From the IMG/VR virus record IMGVR_UViG_3300046028_002730, positions 1-23,104 of that record: a stretch of 23,104 bases of DNA; one strand, 5' to 3'. The stretch's first letter is position 1. Every line of letters begins with the position of its first letter. The position numbers and the translations under genes are program-made. The notes under the pieces are model-generated. The model was not told the DNA's origin. It made no database searches and saw nothing but the letters and a program-made list of their open reading frames with translations. This document shows, piece after piece, positions 1-7,835 of the stretch. Source of the stretch: a virus.

Positions 1-2011
1 GCTGAGTGTTACGCTCTGTGTTCATCTTCATTTGAGCTAACTTCATTTCCATTTCACGCTCTTGAGCATTTCTCTGTTCTTCAAGTTGCATACGAACCTG
101 AGTTTCTTGAGCTTGGTACTCTTGCTTGGCTCGCTCCATCTCAACTTGCATCTGCATCTTCTGTTGCTCAAGTTGCATCTGAGCTTGCATTTCCTGTTGT
201 TTCAATTGTGATTGCATTTCTAGCTTCTGCATCTCACCTTGTTGCTTCATCTGTTCAGGTGTCGGTGGTTTAGGTTGGCCTTTAGCTTGTTCAGCTTGTG
301 CTCTAAACTGGTCAGCAGTTTCATCAATAAGACCTTCAAGACCTTTACCAGCCTTAAATGCTGTAACTCCAAACTTCAACATCTCCATTAATAGCGGAGT
401 AAGTTCAGGTACGCCTTGAGCTACTGGCAATGCTGTCTGCATAAATTGGCTGACTGCTGTCAAGAATTCAACACGGTCTTGCTTCTCTTGTTGCTCATCC
501 TGATAAATCATTGAATCCGTAGTTACTTCAATACGGAAGTTCTTAGCTGGCTCATCCTTTAATAATGCAAGGGCTTGAGGGATAAGTGCCTGATCTTGTG
601 GGGATAATTGCATTGCACCGCTAATCTTAACGATAGTGTCATCGGTAAAGTGCTGGCAAATAATCTGTGCTTTGATTTGTAACAAGGCTGTAGCGAAGTT
701 CACTACATCATGTTGCATAGTCTTTAAACGACCTGATGCGTTGTTAGATTTAATAATCTGAGCACCAAGCGTTTCGTTAGGGTCTGTTTGTCCACGCTGA
801 ATGTCAGCAATGCCCATAATCTCGTAGATTTGACCTTTAACTTGATCCATAGCCTGATAAGACATATTCAAAGCTTGGGCAATTGGGGCAATATCTACAA
901 GGTTAATAGCTCCTGCCATGCCTTGTTTCTCGGCAAAACCTTGCCAGTTCTTAACTGGAATGAGTGTGTTGTTCTCACCTTCAGTAAACAAACGAGCAAG
1001 AGATGGCTCTGCTGCATCGTATACGCCACGAACTCTTAAAGCTTGAATGAATCCATCAATACGGTCTGCAAGCGTGTCTAACTGTCTAGCTTGGTCTTGA
1101 TATAGAACAAAATCAGGTACAGGAATCAAACTGTCTGTAGTTAATGTTGAGAACATTGGCTTTGGACATGGCCAAAAGTTTTCTAGTTGTAGTGGGTCAT
1201 CACGGGTGTCAAGAATTTTACCCATTGACTTAGATAGCCAAATCACTTGACCTGTGGCTTTATCCCAAATCTCATAGATAAGGGCTTCTCTTGAACCTTC
1301 GCCCATCTTTTCATTAAATGATTTAGATGTATCAGGCTTAGTGTCTAGTGGAATCTTACCGCCAAGTTCTTCGCCAAAGCGTTCAACCAAGGCTGCTCTT
1401 TCCATGTAGACTTTACGCCATACCGCAGTTACTTCTTCCCATGTACGGGCAACGGTTAGACCAAAGTCACGCCAGTAAACATAGTCAACAGGAGCACATT
1501 CGTACTCAATACGCTCTTGATCTTCACGATAAATACCGCCTTCGGTTTCTGCTTCGTCTGTATCTTCAGTAACTTGAAAACCATCTTCAGGAGCACCATT
1601 GGCTTCACCGCCCATTTGACCAGTAATATGTGGCTCATAACGAACCCAAGCTGTACCACGACCACCTAATAGACGGTCTTGTACGGTTTGTTTCATGGCA
1701 CTAGCGTAGTCACCATAATGTTCAATCTCATATTCCAATGCTCTTTCAAGCATCATGGAAGCAACACGCCCTACAGGGTCATTGTCACGGAATCTACGGC
1801 TTACATCAGGTCTAGGTAGCCGAGCAAATACAGCAGGAGTTATAGTTTGGACATTGCTCCACAGGATATTGAACTTAGCTTGTGGGTTATTACGGCTACG
1901 AGATTCGTCACGGTAACGCTTGACAATCTTATCGGCTCTGCCTTCCCATTCTTTATATGTACGCTCGTACTGGGCTATGCAGTTGTACCAATCTTCGTAT
2001 GTGTGTTCCAT
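1..2011 (-). CDS. Portal protein, 3' end cut by window edge
   Basis: The frame is open from an ATG at 2011 to the left edge (670 codons), so the C-terminus is missing. The product starts MEHTYEDWYN and contains an aromatic, charged N-terminal half (for example LWSNVQTITPAVFARLPRPD), a middle section with DRIDGFIQALRVRGVYDAAEP, and a C-terminal region of more than 100 residues that is almost entirely Q/E/K/M (repeated QMQLEQQKMQ-like units), predicted as a long coiled coil. Portals of podovirus (P22-like) type form the dodecameric vertex ring through which DNA is packaged and ejected, and a long helical C-terminal barrel is typical. It follows the large terminase with a 2-nt gap, the standard TerS-TerL-portal order. 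The family assignment rests on recalled similarity plus this position; the virion role is well supported. Confidence 0.85.
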   Translation of the reverse strand, partial: MEHTYEDWYNCIAQYERTYKEWEGRADKIVKRYRDESRSRNNPQAKFNILWSNVQTITPAVFARLPRPDVSRRFRDNDPVGRVASMMLERALEYEIEHYGDYASAMKQTVQDRLLGGRGTAWVRYEPHITGQMGGEANGAPEDGFQVTEDTDEAETEGGIYREDQERIEYECAPVDYVYWRDFGLTVARTWEEVTAVWRKVYMERAALVERFGEELGGKIPLDTKPDTSKSFNEKMGEGSREALIYEIWDKATGQVIWLSKSMGKILDTRDDPLQLENFWPCPKPMFSTLTTDSLIPVPDFVLYQDQARQLDTLADRIDGFIQALRVRGVYDAAEPSLARLFTEGENNTLIPVKNWQGFAEKQGMAGAINLVDIAPIAQALNMSYQAMDQVKGQIYEIMGIADIQRGQTDPNETLGAQIIKSNNASGRLKTMQHDVVNFATALLQIKAQIICQHFTDDTIVKISGAMQLSPQDQALIPQALALLKDEPAKNFRIEVTTDSMIYQDEQQEKQDRVEFLTAVSQFMQTALPVAQGVPELTPLLMEMLKFGVTAFKAGKGLEGLIDETADQFRAQAEQAKGQPKPPTPEQMKQQGEMQKLEMQSQLKQQEMQAQMQLEQQKMQMQVEMERAKQEYQAQETQVRMQLEEQRNAQEREMEMKLAQMKMNTERNTQ

Positions 2012-2013
2012 GT

Positions 2014-3354
2014 TTATATCCTACGATTAACTATTTTAGGGGTTTCTTTCCACATCTCGTTTAGCGTTACATCCGTTTGCCCGACATGAAGTCCTGTAAT
2101 TCTTGAATCTTTAAGGATAGGGCTATCTTCATCTTTCCATACAATGCTGAGATACCTGAACGCATCTGCTGAGTGCGATGTCCAATCATGTTTCGGGCGA
2201 TCTCTAAATACTTTCTTATCATCATCCCACTCTCGTTGATATTGTCGTAAACATTCAATGCCTTCTTCGCATCTATTATCAAACCAAGTGCGAGTTAATG
2301 CAAGTCGTGTTGCTTGAATACCATCCTGAATTGACAAGTTTGGGACAATTTTTAGATGTTTTATGTCAATTTTTGCAGAAATTTGCTCAATTATGCTTTT
2401 ACCACCACTTGCCAATGTTTTAGCTCTAGCATCGTGAGGGAGATAATGATAGCCATAATTGTATCCAAACTCATCTTCTTTTTGAGCTAGTAAACCTGTG
2501 TAAAACGATATAGGTTGACCGTTAGATGAGTGATGGTCTAATACCCGTATCTCACCGTAAACCACCTGATACCACCAAATAGATGTACTGTCATTAAATC
2601 CCAAATCCCAAGCAGTATGACAAGGGAACATAGGGTCGTAGTCAATTGTAGTAATACGCTCTAAGTCCGTGATTCTACGCATCTCTTGGCCATAATAAGC
2701 ACCCATGATGGCAGCTTCAAAGCTACATAAGAACTCTTGCTCATACTGGTTATCAGACATGGTGGCTTTGGCATCATCTAATTCTGATTGTGGCAAAAGG
2801 TTAGTTTGGTCTGCCCGTAGCACTTTTACATACCAATTAGGCTTTTTAGTTGCTTCGTTATATATATCATAAAAGGCATTATGGCCCTTTGGCGTACCAA
2901 TGAATGTAGCCCAGCCAAGACGATCAGCCAATAGTGGTCGGATAATTTCACCCCAAACGCTAGGTTTCATGTCGGCCATTTCATCCATAACCACGCCATC
3001 TAGGAAATTTCCTCGGAGTGCATCGGGGTTATCAGCACCAAATAGCCTGATTCTAGCCCCATTAATTAGCTCTACCCATAGCTCAGATTGGTTAGATTTG
3101 GTCATTACAGGTTCGGCAAAGCGTTCAAGGTATCGCCAAGCTACTGATTTGGCTTGAGAATAAAAAGGGGCTATATAGGCGTATTGGGCGTGTTGCTTGC
3201 CATCTAACAAGGCTTTAACAATAAGATCATTAATACAGGCTACAGTCTTGCCACAACGCCTGTGTGCCACAATTACTGCCCAACGCTCCTTACGGCTATG
3301 GAAGTCCTCAAAAACGCTTCTAGGGCGGTATTTGAGCTTTATATCCCTATTCAT
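2014..3354 (-). CDS. terL: Terminase large subunit (packaging ATPase/nuclease)
   Basis: A 446-residue two-domain motor that packages DNA into the prohead and cuts the concatemer. The ATPase half shows a Walker A motif (AHRRCGKT, residues 30-37), a Walker B motif with catalytic acid (FLDGVVMDE, 117-125) and the coupling motif FIGTPKG (151-157). The RNase H-like nuclease half shows acidic residues in AWDLGFNDS (D250), LPHDAR (D308) and SADAFR (D397). Length and motif order are normal for the family. Its start overlaps the small terminase by 8 bp and its stop lies 2 nt before the portal start, so all three are translated from one leftward message. Nothing appears truncated. The type of packaging (headful or cos) cannot be told from the sequence alone. 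Confidence 0.97.
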   Translation of the reverse strand: MNRDIKLKYRPRSVFEDFHSRKERWAVIVAHRRCGKTVACINDLIVKALLDGKQHAQYAYIAPFYSQAKSVAWRYLERFAEPVMTKSNQSELWVELINGARIRLFGADNPDALRGNFLDGVVMDEMADMKPSVWGEIIRPLLADRLGWATFIGTPKGHNAFYDIYNEATKKPNWYVKVLRADQTNLLPQSELDDAKATMSDNQYEQEFLCSFEAAIMGAYYGQEMRRITDLERITTIDYDPMFPCHTAWDLGFNDSTSIWWYQVVYGEIRVLDHHSSNGQPISFYTGLLAQKEDEFGYNYGYHYLPHDARAKTLASGGKSIIEQISAKIDIKHLKIVPNLSIQDGIQATRLALTRTWFDNRCEEGIECLRQYQREWDDDKKVFRDRPKHDWTSHSADAFRYLSIVWKDEDSPILKDSRITGLHVGQTDVTLNEMWKETPKIVNRRI

Positions 3355-3682
3355 CTGCCCATGAAATTCTTAAGTCACCACCGTTAGAACCAGTAACCTC
3401 ATTAACTTGGGTTTCTTTCCATCTAGCCCTTGTTTTTAACCAAAAGATAGCGGCAGCGGTATTACCTTTTTTAGCCTGACTAAACAAAGTACCAGCAATG
3501 GCAGCATTGGCATCAATACGCCCTTCGTCTAACTCATCTTTGTAATACTTAACCAATGTATCAGCACTAATCTTTAAGCGTGTGGCTATATCTTCATGTG
3601 GGCAACCCAACGCAGACAAGCGTTTAACCTGTTCTTGGCTGTCTTTGGTTGGTTTATGTGGGGGTCTGCCTTTTTCTGCCAT
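3347..3682 (-). CDS. terS: Terminase small subunit-like DNA-binding protein
   Basis: A 111-residue protein directly upstream of, and overlapping, the large terminase. Residues 20-50 read as a helix-turn-helix (VKRLSALGCPHEDIATRLKI, then a recognition-type helix near TLVKYYKDELDEG), as expected for the subunit that recognises phage DNA and recruits TerL. The middle (IAGTLFSQAKKGNTAAAIFW) matches the oligomerisation helices seen in many small terminases, and the tail WKET...ISWADE is polar. Assignment rests on HTH, size and position; small terminases diverge fast, so the exact family is not claimed. A short gap (2 nt) separates it from the DNA methyltransferase upstream. Confidence 0.85.
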   Translation of the reverse strand: MAEKGRPPHKPTKDSQEQVKRLSALGCPHEDIATRLKISADTLVKYYKDELDEGRIDANAAIAGTLFSQAKKGNTAAAIFWLKTRARWKETQVNEVTGSNGGDLRISWADE

Positions 3683-3684
3683 TT

Positions 3685-4797
3685 TTATAACTCCGCTAAA
3701 ATAGCTTTTTTACCAGTGAAATCTTCCCAACGCTTAACGATTACATCGCAAAACTTAGGGTCAAATTCCATAATAAACGCTTGTAAACCATGTTTTTCAG
3801 CAGCAATTAAGGTTGATCCTGATCCACCAAAGTAATCAGCAATCGTTTTGGCAGAAACATTAAATCGTTTGATAATCCATTCCATCAAAGATACAGGCTT
3901 TTGTGTTGGGTGTACTCGATTGGTCTTTTCAGATGCTTGGGTAAATTGTCTTACAACGCTTCTAAAGTTTGCCCATGCCAACTCGCAATCGGTTTGATCT
4001 GATTGGCCATTGTTTTTATCCCATACCAACCAACATTCGCTGTCAGGCAATACGGAGCAATAATAGTTTGCACCCCACCATATTTGCTTGGCATCAGGAT
4101 ATAAGCCATAAATCAAATTAAACGCATCTTTGGCCACATCAGGGTTATCGTCACCCATAATGTCTGTGCCGTAATTAGCTTTCAATACTGACGATTTGCT
4201 TACAGCGTTCATGCCGTATGGTGGATCTGTATGAATTAAATCAGGTTTTGTGCCATTCATCAGCTTTTCAATATCATGCAACATTGTGCTATCACCGCAC
4301 ATAAGCCTATGATTTCCAAGGATATATATATCGCCAACCTTGGTTTTTGGTTCTTCAGGCAATTCAGGCACAGCATCTTCGTCTGTAAGGCCTTCTTCAA
4401 TCTCAGGTGCTAGTAGCTGATTTAGCTCTTTATCATTAAAACCTGTAAGTGATAGATCAAAGTCTGCATCCTCTAAATCTTGTAGCTCTAGCTTTAAAAA
4501 GTCCATATCCCACCCAGCGTTCATGGCTAGTTTGTTGTCAGCAATAATGTAAGCCTTCTTTTGGCTTTCAGTCATATCTGAACAATCTATTGTGGGTACT
4601 TTGTCTAGGTTTAGCTTTTGGGCAGCCATTAAACGGCCATGCCCTGCAATAATGCCTACCCCGTCTACCAATATAGGGTTGCGAAAGCCAAATTCTTTAA
4701 TGCTTGCGGCAATTTGGGCAACCTGTTCAGGACTGTGGGTTCTGCTGTTCTTTGCGTAAGGGATTAGCTTATCTACAGCAACTTCTTTAATTTGCAT
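3685..4797 (-). CDS. ParB-domain / DNA methyltransferase fusion
   Basis: A 370-residue fusion. Residues 1-90 are a ParB/Spo0J-type nuclease-like domain (VDKLIPYAKNSRTH, then GHGRLMAAQKL at 52-62 and IIADNKLA at 84-91). Residues 155-370 are an amino-methyltransferase of the N6-adenine/N4-cytosine class: catalytic motif IV DPPY at 191-194, RVHPTQKP at 294-301 and the SAM-binding FGGSGST at 323-329. Motif IV before motif I is the beta-type order. It probably methylates phage DNA at a specific site, giving protection from host restriction or marking DNA for a phage process. No cognate restriction enzyme gene is visible, so this looks like an orphan enzyme. It sits immediately before the terminase genes. 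The start ATG at 4797 is preceded by GGTTAAAT, a weak ribosome site. Confidence 0.93.
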   Translation of the reverse strand: MQIKEVAVDKLIPYAKNSRTHSPEQVAQIAASIKEFGFRNPILVDGVGIIAGHGRLMAAQKLNLDKVPTIDCSDMTESQKKAYIIADNKLAMNAGWDMDFLKLELQDLEDADFDLSLTGFNDKELNQLLAPEIEEGLTDEDAVPELPEEPKTKVGDIYILGNHRLMCGDSTMLHDIEKLMNGTKPDLIHTDPPYGMNAVSKSSVLKANYGTDIMGDDNPDVAKDAFNLIYGLYPDAKQIWWGANYYCSVLPDSECWLVWDKNNGQSDQTDCELAWANFRSVVRQFTQASEKTNRVHPTQKPVSLMEWIIKRFNVSAKTIADYFGGSGSTLIAAEKHGLQAFIMEFDPKFCDVIVKRWEDFTGKKAILAEL

Positions 4798-4815
4798 ATT
4801 TAACCAAGTAGTTAG

Positions 4816-4829
4816 TTAATCGTGCTTAA
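4816..4829. promoter_or_regulatory. Imperfect copy of the TTAAG-N4-CTTAA operator
   Basis: The + strand reads TTAAT-CGTG-CTTAA, one base away from the perfect dyad found in three promoters of this window. It lies in the 39-bp gap just upstream of the ParB-methyltransferase gene. I could not find convincing -35/-10 boxes for a leftward promoter here: GTTACA at 4836-4831 is the best -35, and no good -10 follows. It is a weaker or chance site. Confidence 0.3.
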
Positions 4830-4836
4830 TTGTAAC

Positions 4837-4986
4837 TTATTTTACTTCTTTGTCTAAGTCTTTAAGTTTGTTAGCTATAGCAGCCCTACGCTCTAGTCTT
4901 AGTCTTTGATTCTTTTCTAATGTTGATTCATGCTCTTTGCGTAGCATGGCATCTTCTTTTTTGTATTTACGGCTCATAGGTGTCAT
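4837..4986 (-). CDS. Small charged coiled-coil protein (49 aa)
   Basis: A 49-codon frame starting ATG at 4986 and ending TAA at 4837. The start shares its A with the stop of the upstream gene (TGATG), which supports coupled translation; an in-frame ATG also occurs at 4977. The product (MTPMSRKYKKEDAMLRKE..., ending LKDLDKEVK) is about 45% K/R/E/D and reads as one amphipathic helix. No family is recognised. It is the last of four tightly coupled small charged proteins (4837-5619) lying between the ferritin-like gene and the DNA methyltransferase. A nucleic-acid or protein-binding role is a guess. Confidence 0.7.
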   Translation of the reverse strand: MTPMSRKYKKEDAMLRKEHESTLEKNQRLRLERRAAIANKLKDLDKEVK

Positions 4987-5168
4987 CACATATCCTTCAT
5001 CTTAGATTCAATGGTTTCTCTGCGTGTAGGCTTTGCAGTCTTGGCAGATTCTTTAAAGTCTTTGGCTGACGGTCTACCTTCTTCGCCAGCTTTTTTCATA
5101 CGCTCACCTGAACCAGCCTTGATTCTAGCTCTCTTTTTATGGATATTTTCGTAAAGTCCGTTACTCAT
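4986..5168 (-). CDS. Small basic phage protein (60 aa)
   Basis: Sixty residues starting MSNGLYENIHKKRARIKAG and ending TIESKMKDM. The sequence is strongly basic in the middle and resembles a short protein common in uncultured tailed phages (MSNGLYENIHKKR...SAKTAK...). The start is taken at ATG 5168 because it overlaps the upstream stop as TAATG; a GTG 12 nt upstream would add four residues but breaks the coupling pattern of the cluster. Its own stop overlaps the next start as TGATG. Function unknown; the lysine-rich, low-complexity make-up suggests nucleic-acid binding, but nothing in the sequence proves that. Confidence 0.8.
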   Translation of the reverse strand: MSNGLYENIHKKRARIKAGSGERMKKAGEEGRPSAKDFKESAKTAKPTRRETIESKMKDM

Positions 5169-5434
5169 TAGCATTTCCACCTTGCTCTAGCTGCTTTTCC
5201 TCGTTCCCCTGTCCATCCTGCTGATCTTGCACAGAAACTATCGTGGCGTGGGCCACTAGATTGGGGTGCTTGTAAGTTTGCGTTGTTCTTTGCGTTGTAT
5301 GCTTTTCTACCTGCTTCAGTCATACCAGCACCTTCTGCTACTGATTGATAATGACGGCCTTTGCCTTTGGTTGTCTTGGCAATTGGCTTATCGTGCTTTT
5401 CTACTGCTGCACGAATGTCATCTCTACGGCTCAT
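5168..5434 (-). CDS. Small basic protein of the DUF6321-like type
   Basis: Eighty-eight residues with the recognisable pattern GMTEAGRKAYNAKNNANLQAP followed by SFCARSAGWTGERGKAARARWKC at the C-terminus. The two cysteines in the last third and the closing RxRWxC are the features shared with phage proteins grouped as DUF6321, as far as I can recall them. The protein is strongly basic. TAATG overlaps link it to both neighbours, so it belongs to one translational unit with them. The conserved motif argues for a real, selected function (the cysteines and basic helix fit a small nucleic-acid-binding protein), but the function is not known. Confidence 0.82.
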   Translation of the reverse strand: MSRRDDIRAAVEKHDKPIAKTTKGKGRHYQSVAEGAGMTEAGRKAYNAKNNANLQAPQSSGPRHDSFCARSAGWTGERGKAARARWKC

Positions 5435-5619
5435 TACTCACGCTCACCAAGAAAACGACCATAGGCTTCTTCTAGCTTGGCTTTACGCTCACCTTTGGCA
5501 TTATCACGCTCAACATTAAGGGCAATGGCCACAGCTTGTTTCTTAGGCTTGCCAGCTTTCATCTCGGCTTTGATGTTTTTGCCGACTGATTCTTTGCTAC
5601 CTGATTTGTCTAATGGCAT
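5434..5619 (-). CDS. Small phage protein with KQAVAIAL motif (DUF6496-like)
   Basis: Sixty-one residues: MPLDKSGSKESVGKNIKAEM, then KAGKPKKQAVAIALNVERDN and a charged helical tail ending FLGERE. The segment GKPKKQAVAIAL is a widely repeated signature in short phage proteins (DUF6496-like; exact family number not certain). It overlaps the next gene as TAATG and begins 2 nt after the stop of the ferritin-like gene. It is first in the run of four coupled small charged proteins. No function is known; the constant occurrence near packaging and structural genes in phages suggests a role in DNA handling or assembly, which is an inference. Confidence 0.82.
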   Translation of the reverse strand: MPLDKSGSKESVGKNIKAEMKAGKPKKQAVAIALNVERDNAKGERKAKLEEAYGRFLGERE

Positions 5620-5621
5620 GA

Positions 5622-5981
5622 TTAGGCCTTGAATTTAAGTAAGTAAATGGTTGTGTCAATCTCTTGGGCGATATTGTCAATCAACTGGACAATCTCTGAA
5701 TCCATTGGCAAGTCTGAGCGAGCATCTTTAACAAATCGTTGCAAAGATTGTAGGTATGCCAATGGCTCTTTAGGCATGTGGTATGTGCTTGGATAATCAG
5801 TAATTTGACCGTAAATGCCAAAATAAGTTTCAGCTAAAGCATCGGTGTGGTTAATGATGTTCTCGTAAAAATGACCTAAAGCCTTGTGTTTAGCGTAAGA
5901 CTTGGTGGCCCAATGGAAGAAATGGGCATTTGTGCCTGAATGTAACAGGGTTGCAAGAAACAAAGCCATTGACTTTTCCAT
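5622..5981 (-). CDS. Ferritin/Dps-like phage protein (DUF5856-type)
   Basis: A 119-residue all-helical protein. The N-terminus MEKSMALFLATLLHSGTNAHFFHWATKSYAKHKAL carries H, E and D residues spaced as in ferritin-like four-helix proteins (HFFHWATKSYAKHKALGHFYENI), and resembles the phage family known as DUF5856 and, more distantly, Dps. Helices continue through YFGIYGQITDYP and end in a fourth helix (IVQLIDNIAQEIDTTIYLLKFKA). Dps proteins bind iron and protect DNA; whether this protein holds metal cannot be shown here, although H20, H23, H32 and E40 are in plausible positions. An AAGGAATCCTT ATG-like leader (AAGGA about 6-10 nt before the start) precedes the gene. Role in the phage is unknown. 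Confidence 0.72.
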   Translation of the reverse strand: MEKSMALFLATLLHSGTNAHFFHWATKSYAKHKALGHFYENIINHTDALAETYFGIYGQITDYPSTYHMPKEPLAYLQSLQRFVKDARSDLPMDSEIVQLIDNIAQEIDTTIYLLKFKA

Positions 5982-6020
5982 AGGAATCCTTATGTTATGG
6001 GTGCATTTTTTTAATTATAT

Positions 6021-6668
6021 CTAAATCTTCCAAGATTGAATACCTAAATACCCTTTCCAAGTTACTTTATTTTTAACTCCAATGATTTCAGCCAAAACAT
6101 CTAAAGATTGTGAAGAATATAAAGATATATGCCCATTGGCAGGGCCTAAATACCACCAATCACGATGACAAGTTTGGCGGTCATAATAAGCCGTTTGAAA
6201 TGCAATGGATTCATTAGCTAGGCTTGCCATGTGTTTAAAACTAGCAACTGGGTCAGAAAAATGCTCTACAACTTCACAAGCAACAACAATATCTTTTTTG
6301 GGGGATGTATCAATGCTGTAAACCAAGTCAGTTTTTTCAACATCACAACCATCTGCATCAATTCCTAATTCTCTAAATGCTTGTATTGAAAAGCCTTTTC
6401 CGCACCCATAATCTAAAACAGACTTGCCAATCCCATCAGACAATAAATATAAACGCATGGTTTCCAATACCCGACCATTATTAGGTTCTTCAATTACATC
6501 CCAATATTTTGTGTAATCAATCTCATGTTTTGCAAACAAAAAGAAGCATTTAGTACATTCATAATAATTAACGGGTTCACCATCAACTAGAAGTGATCCA
6601 CCTGAACATTTGTTAACAGGCAAATCAAACTTTTTATGGGCTTCTTGTTTACAAATCAAGCATTTCAT
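6021..6668 (-). CDS. Zinc-ribbon SAM-dependent methyltransferase
   Basis: A 215-residue class I methyltransferase. The N-terminus has two cysteine pairs, CLIC (C3, C6) and CTKC (C38, C41), forming a probable zinc ribbon. The SAM-binding motif I is VLDYGCGKG (84-92), and CEVVEHFSDP (131-140) is the typical post-I motif of small-molecule/sugar methyltransferases of the Methyltransf_23 type. The last quarter (YDRQTCHRDWWYLGPANGHISLYS) resembles C-terminal parts of methyltransferases that modify sugars or lipids. Its start lies inside the 3' end of the glycosyltransferase gene (20-bp overlap), so the two are expressed together and probably act on the same glycan. The substrate is unknown; DNA methylation is unlikely because no DNA-methylase motif IV is present. 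Confidence 0.82.
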   Translation of the reverse strand: MKCLICKQEAHKKFDLPVNKCSGGSLLVDGEPVNYYECTKCFFLFAKHEIDYTKYWDVIEEPNNGRVLETMRLYLLSDGIGKSVLDYGCGKGFSIQAFRELGIDADGCDVEKTDLVYSIDTSPKKDIVVACEVVEHFSDPVASFKHMASLANESIAFQTAYYDRQTCHRDWWYLGPANGHISLYSSQSLDVLAEIIGVKNKVTWKGYLGIQSWKI

Positions 6669-7476
6669 AGACTTTTTTTGCTACCTGTGTAGGGGTGATT
6701 GCTTGTAAAACACTGCAAATTTGCACACATTGATAATCGTACCCAGCTTCAGGTCGAGTAAAACAATATGAACAAGGCTCAGAAACTGGTACAGCATGGT
6801 TATTGATTGCCATGTTAAACACAAATTCCTGTGGGTATTGGGCTGTTAAAGTAATAAAAGGCGTTTCAAACAACCCAGCTAAATGAGCAGGGCCACTATC
6901 ACCCCCAATAATTAACTTTGAATCTGCAATAATTTGCATCACTTCTTGCGGTGTTTTGTCATAATACGCCTTAATCGGCAATTCATAAAAAATACTATGC
7001 AAATCTTGCATATCTGATTTCTGTGCTAAAACATACACAAGCAAACCTTTATCTAATAGCTGTATAGCTAGTTTTCTCCAATGTGCTTTAAGCCAAGTTC
7101 TTGAGGGATCAGCAGAAAAAGGTGCAAGCAACACAAAATCGTTTTTAGTTGCGTTTATTTTGATGGTTTTAGGTCTAGCACCATGACAAGGTTCAAAATT
7201 AAAATGGTGGGCTAAATTTTTAATGTACCAATCAATTCGTGAAGGAATGTTTTTTAAATACCCTTGGCGTGTTTGGTTGTCATAACTCCAATTGGCATCA
7301 AAAACAGGTTCATCTTCATTTTTTAATAAAAGATTTGGATGTTCTATTGGTAGCCATTGACCATGTTTAGTGTGAAATACAACTTCGTGTCCTTGGTTTG
7401 CTATTCCACACGCTGCGTACATTCCACAAATCGCATCCCCAATTCCTTGTGCGTTTAAATAAAACGATATTTTCAT
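6649..7476 (-). CDS. Heptosyltransferase-like glycosyltransferase, family GT9
   Basis: A 275-residue GT-B type glycosyltransferase. The N-terminus GIGDAICGMYAACGI (11-25) matches the acceptor-side GxGD motif of heptosyltransferases, and GGDSGPAHLAG (191-201) is the hallmark nucleotide-sugar-binding motif of GT9. It is somewhat short for a typical LPS heptosyltransferase (about 320-350). Four cysteines, CSYC (235-238) and CVQIC (250-254), form a likely metal-binding cluster near the C-terminus, also seen in some GT9 proteins. It overlaps RusA by 4 bp (ATGA) and the methyltransferase by 20 bp. Likely role: modification of a glycan by the phage, for instance host surface sugar to block superinfection, or a virion/DNA glycan. 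The substrate is not determined. Confidence 0.85.
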   Translation of the reverse strand: MKISFYLNAQGIGDAICGMYAACGIANQGHEVVFHTKHGQWLPIEHPNLLLKNEDEPVFDANWSYDNQTRQGYLKNIPSRIDWYIKNLAHHFNFEPCHGARPKTIKINATKNDFVLLAPFSADPSRTWLKAHWRKLAIQLLDKGLLVYVLAQKSDMQDLHSIFYELPIKAYYDKTPQEVMQIIADSKLIIGGDSGPAHLAGLFETPFITLTAQYPQEFVFNMAINNHAVPVSEPCSYCFTRPEAGYDYQCVQICSVLQAITPTQVAKKVYEMLDL

Positions 7477-7835
7477 AAACCCTTTAAATCAAGAACATCA
7501 ATAAGTACCAAACAACCGCCACCTTTTTTAATTTCACCTCTTTGAACTATTAACACATCGATTTGGCTATCATCTTCGTAAACCCCAGCATCCGCTAAAG
7601 CATCCCATAGGGCTTTAATGCGGTTATCTATGTCTTGTTTGCGTCTATCCCTTGGGTAAAGTGTAACTTGCATTTCTAGGCGTTTTTCACCTAGTTTAGG
7701 CACACAATTGGCAATTACATAATCTTGCACTTGAAGTTTGAATTCTCTACCAGCTTTGCTGATACCCATCCTATTCCTAAAAATAGTACGGTAACTGTTA
7801 ACCGATGGGGGTAGGGGTAGGTTAAGCACTATCAA
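7473..7835 (-). CDS. rusA: RusA-family Holliday junction resolvase
   Basis: A 120-residue RusA-type endonuclease. LPLPPSVNSYRT at the N-terminus and the acidic cluster DIDNRIKALWDALADAGVYEDDSQID (68-93) are diagnostic; the catalytic aspartates correspond to D70, D88/D89 and D93, with K74 as the conserved lysine. The family cuts Holliday junctions symmetrically, resolving recombination and branched replication intermediates before packaging. The start is a TTG at 7835, chosen because GGAG lies 7 nt upstream and the residues MIVLNLPLPP fit the family; a GTG two codons later is the alternative. It overlaps the 3' end of the HNH gene by 14 bp and the glycosyltransferase start by 4 bp. Confidence 0.93.
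   Translation of the reverse strand: MIVLNLPLPPSVNSYRTIFRNRMGISKAGREFKLQVQDYVIANCVPKLGEKRLEMQVTLYPRDRRKQDIDNRIKALWDALADAGVYEDDSQIDVLIVQRGEIKKGGGCLVLIDVLDLKGL

Noticed and set aside
1456-1665. Open frames inside the portal gene and other large genes in other frames
   Set aside because: They lie fully within long genes with clear family motifs, lack ribosome sites and have unusual composition; they are shadows.
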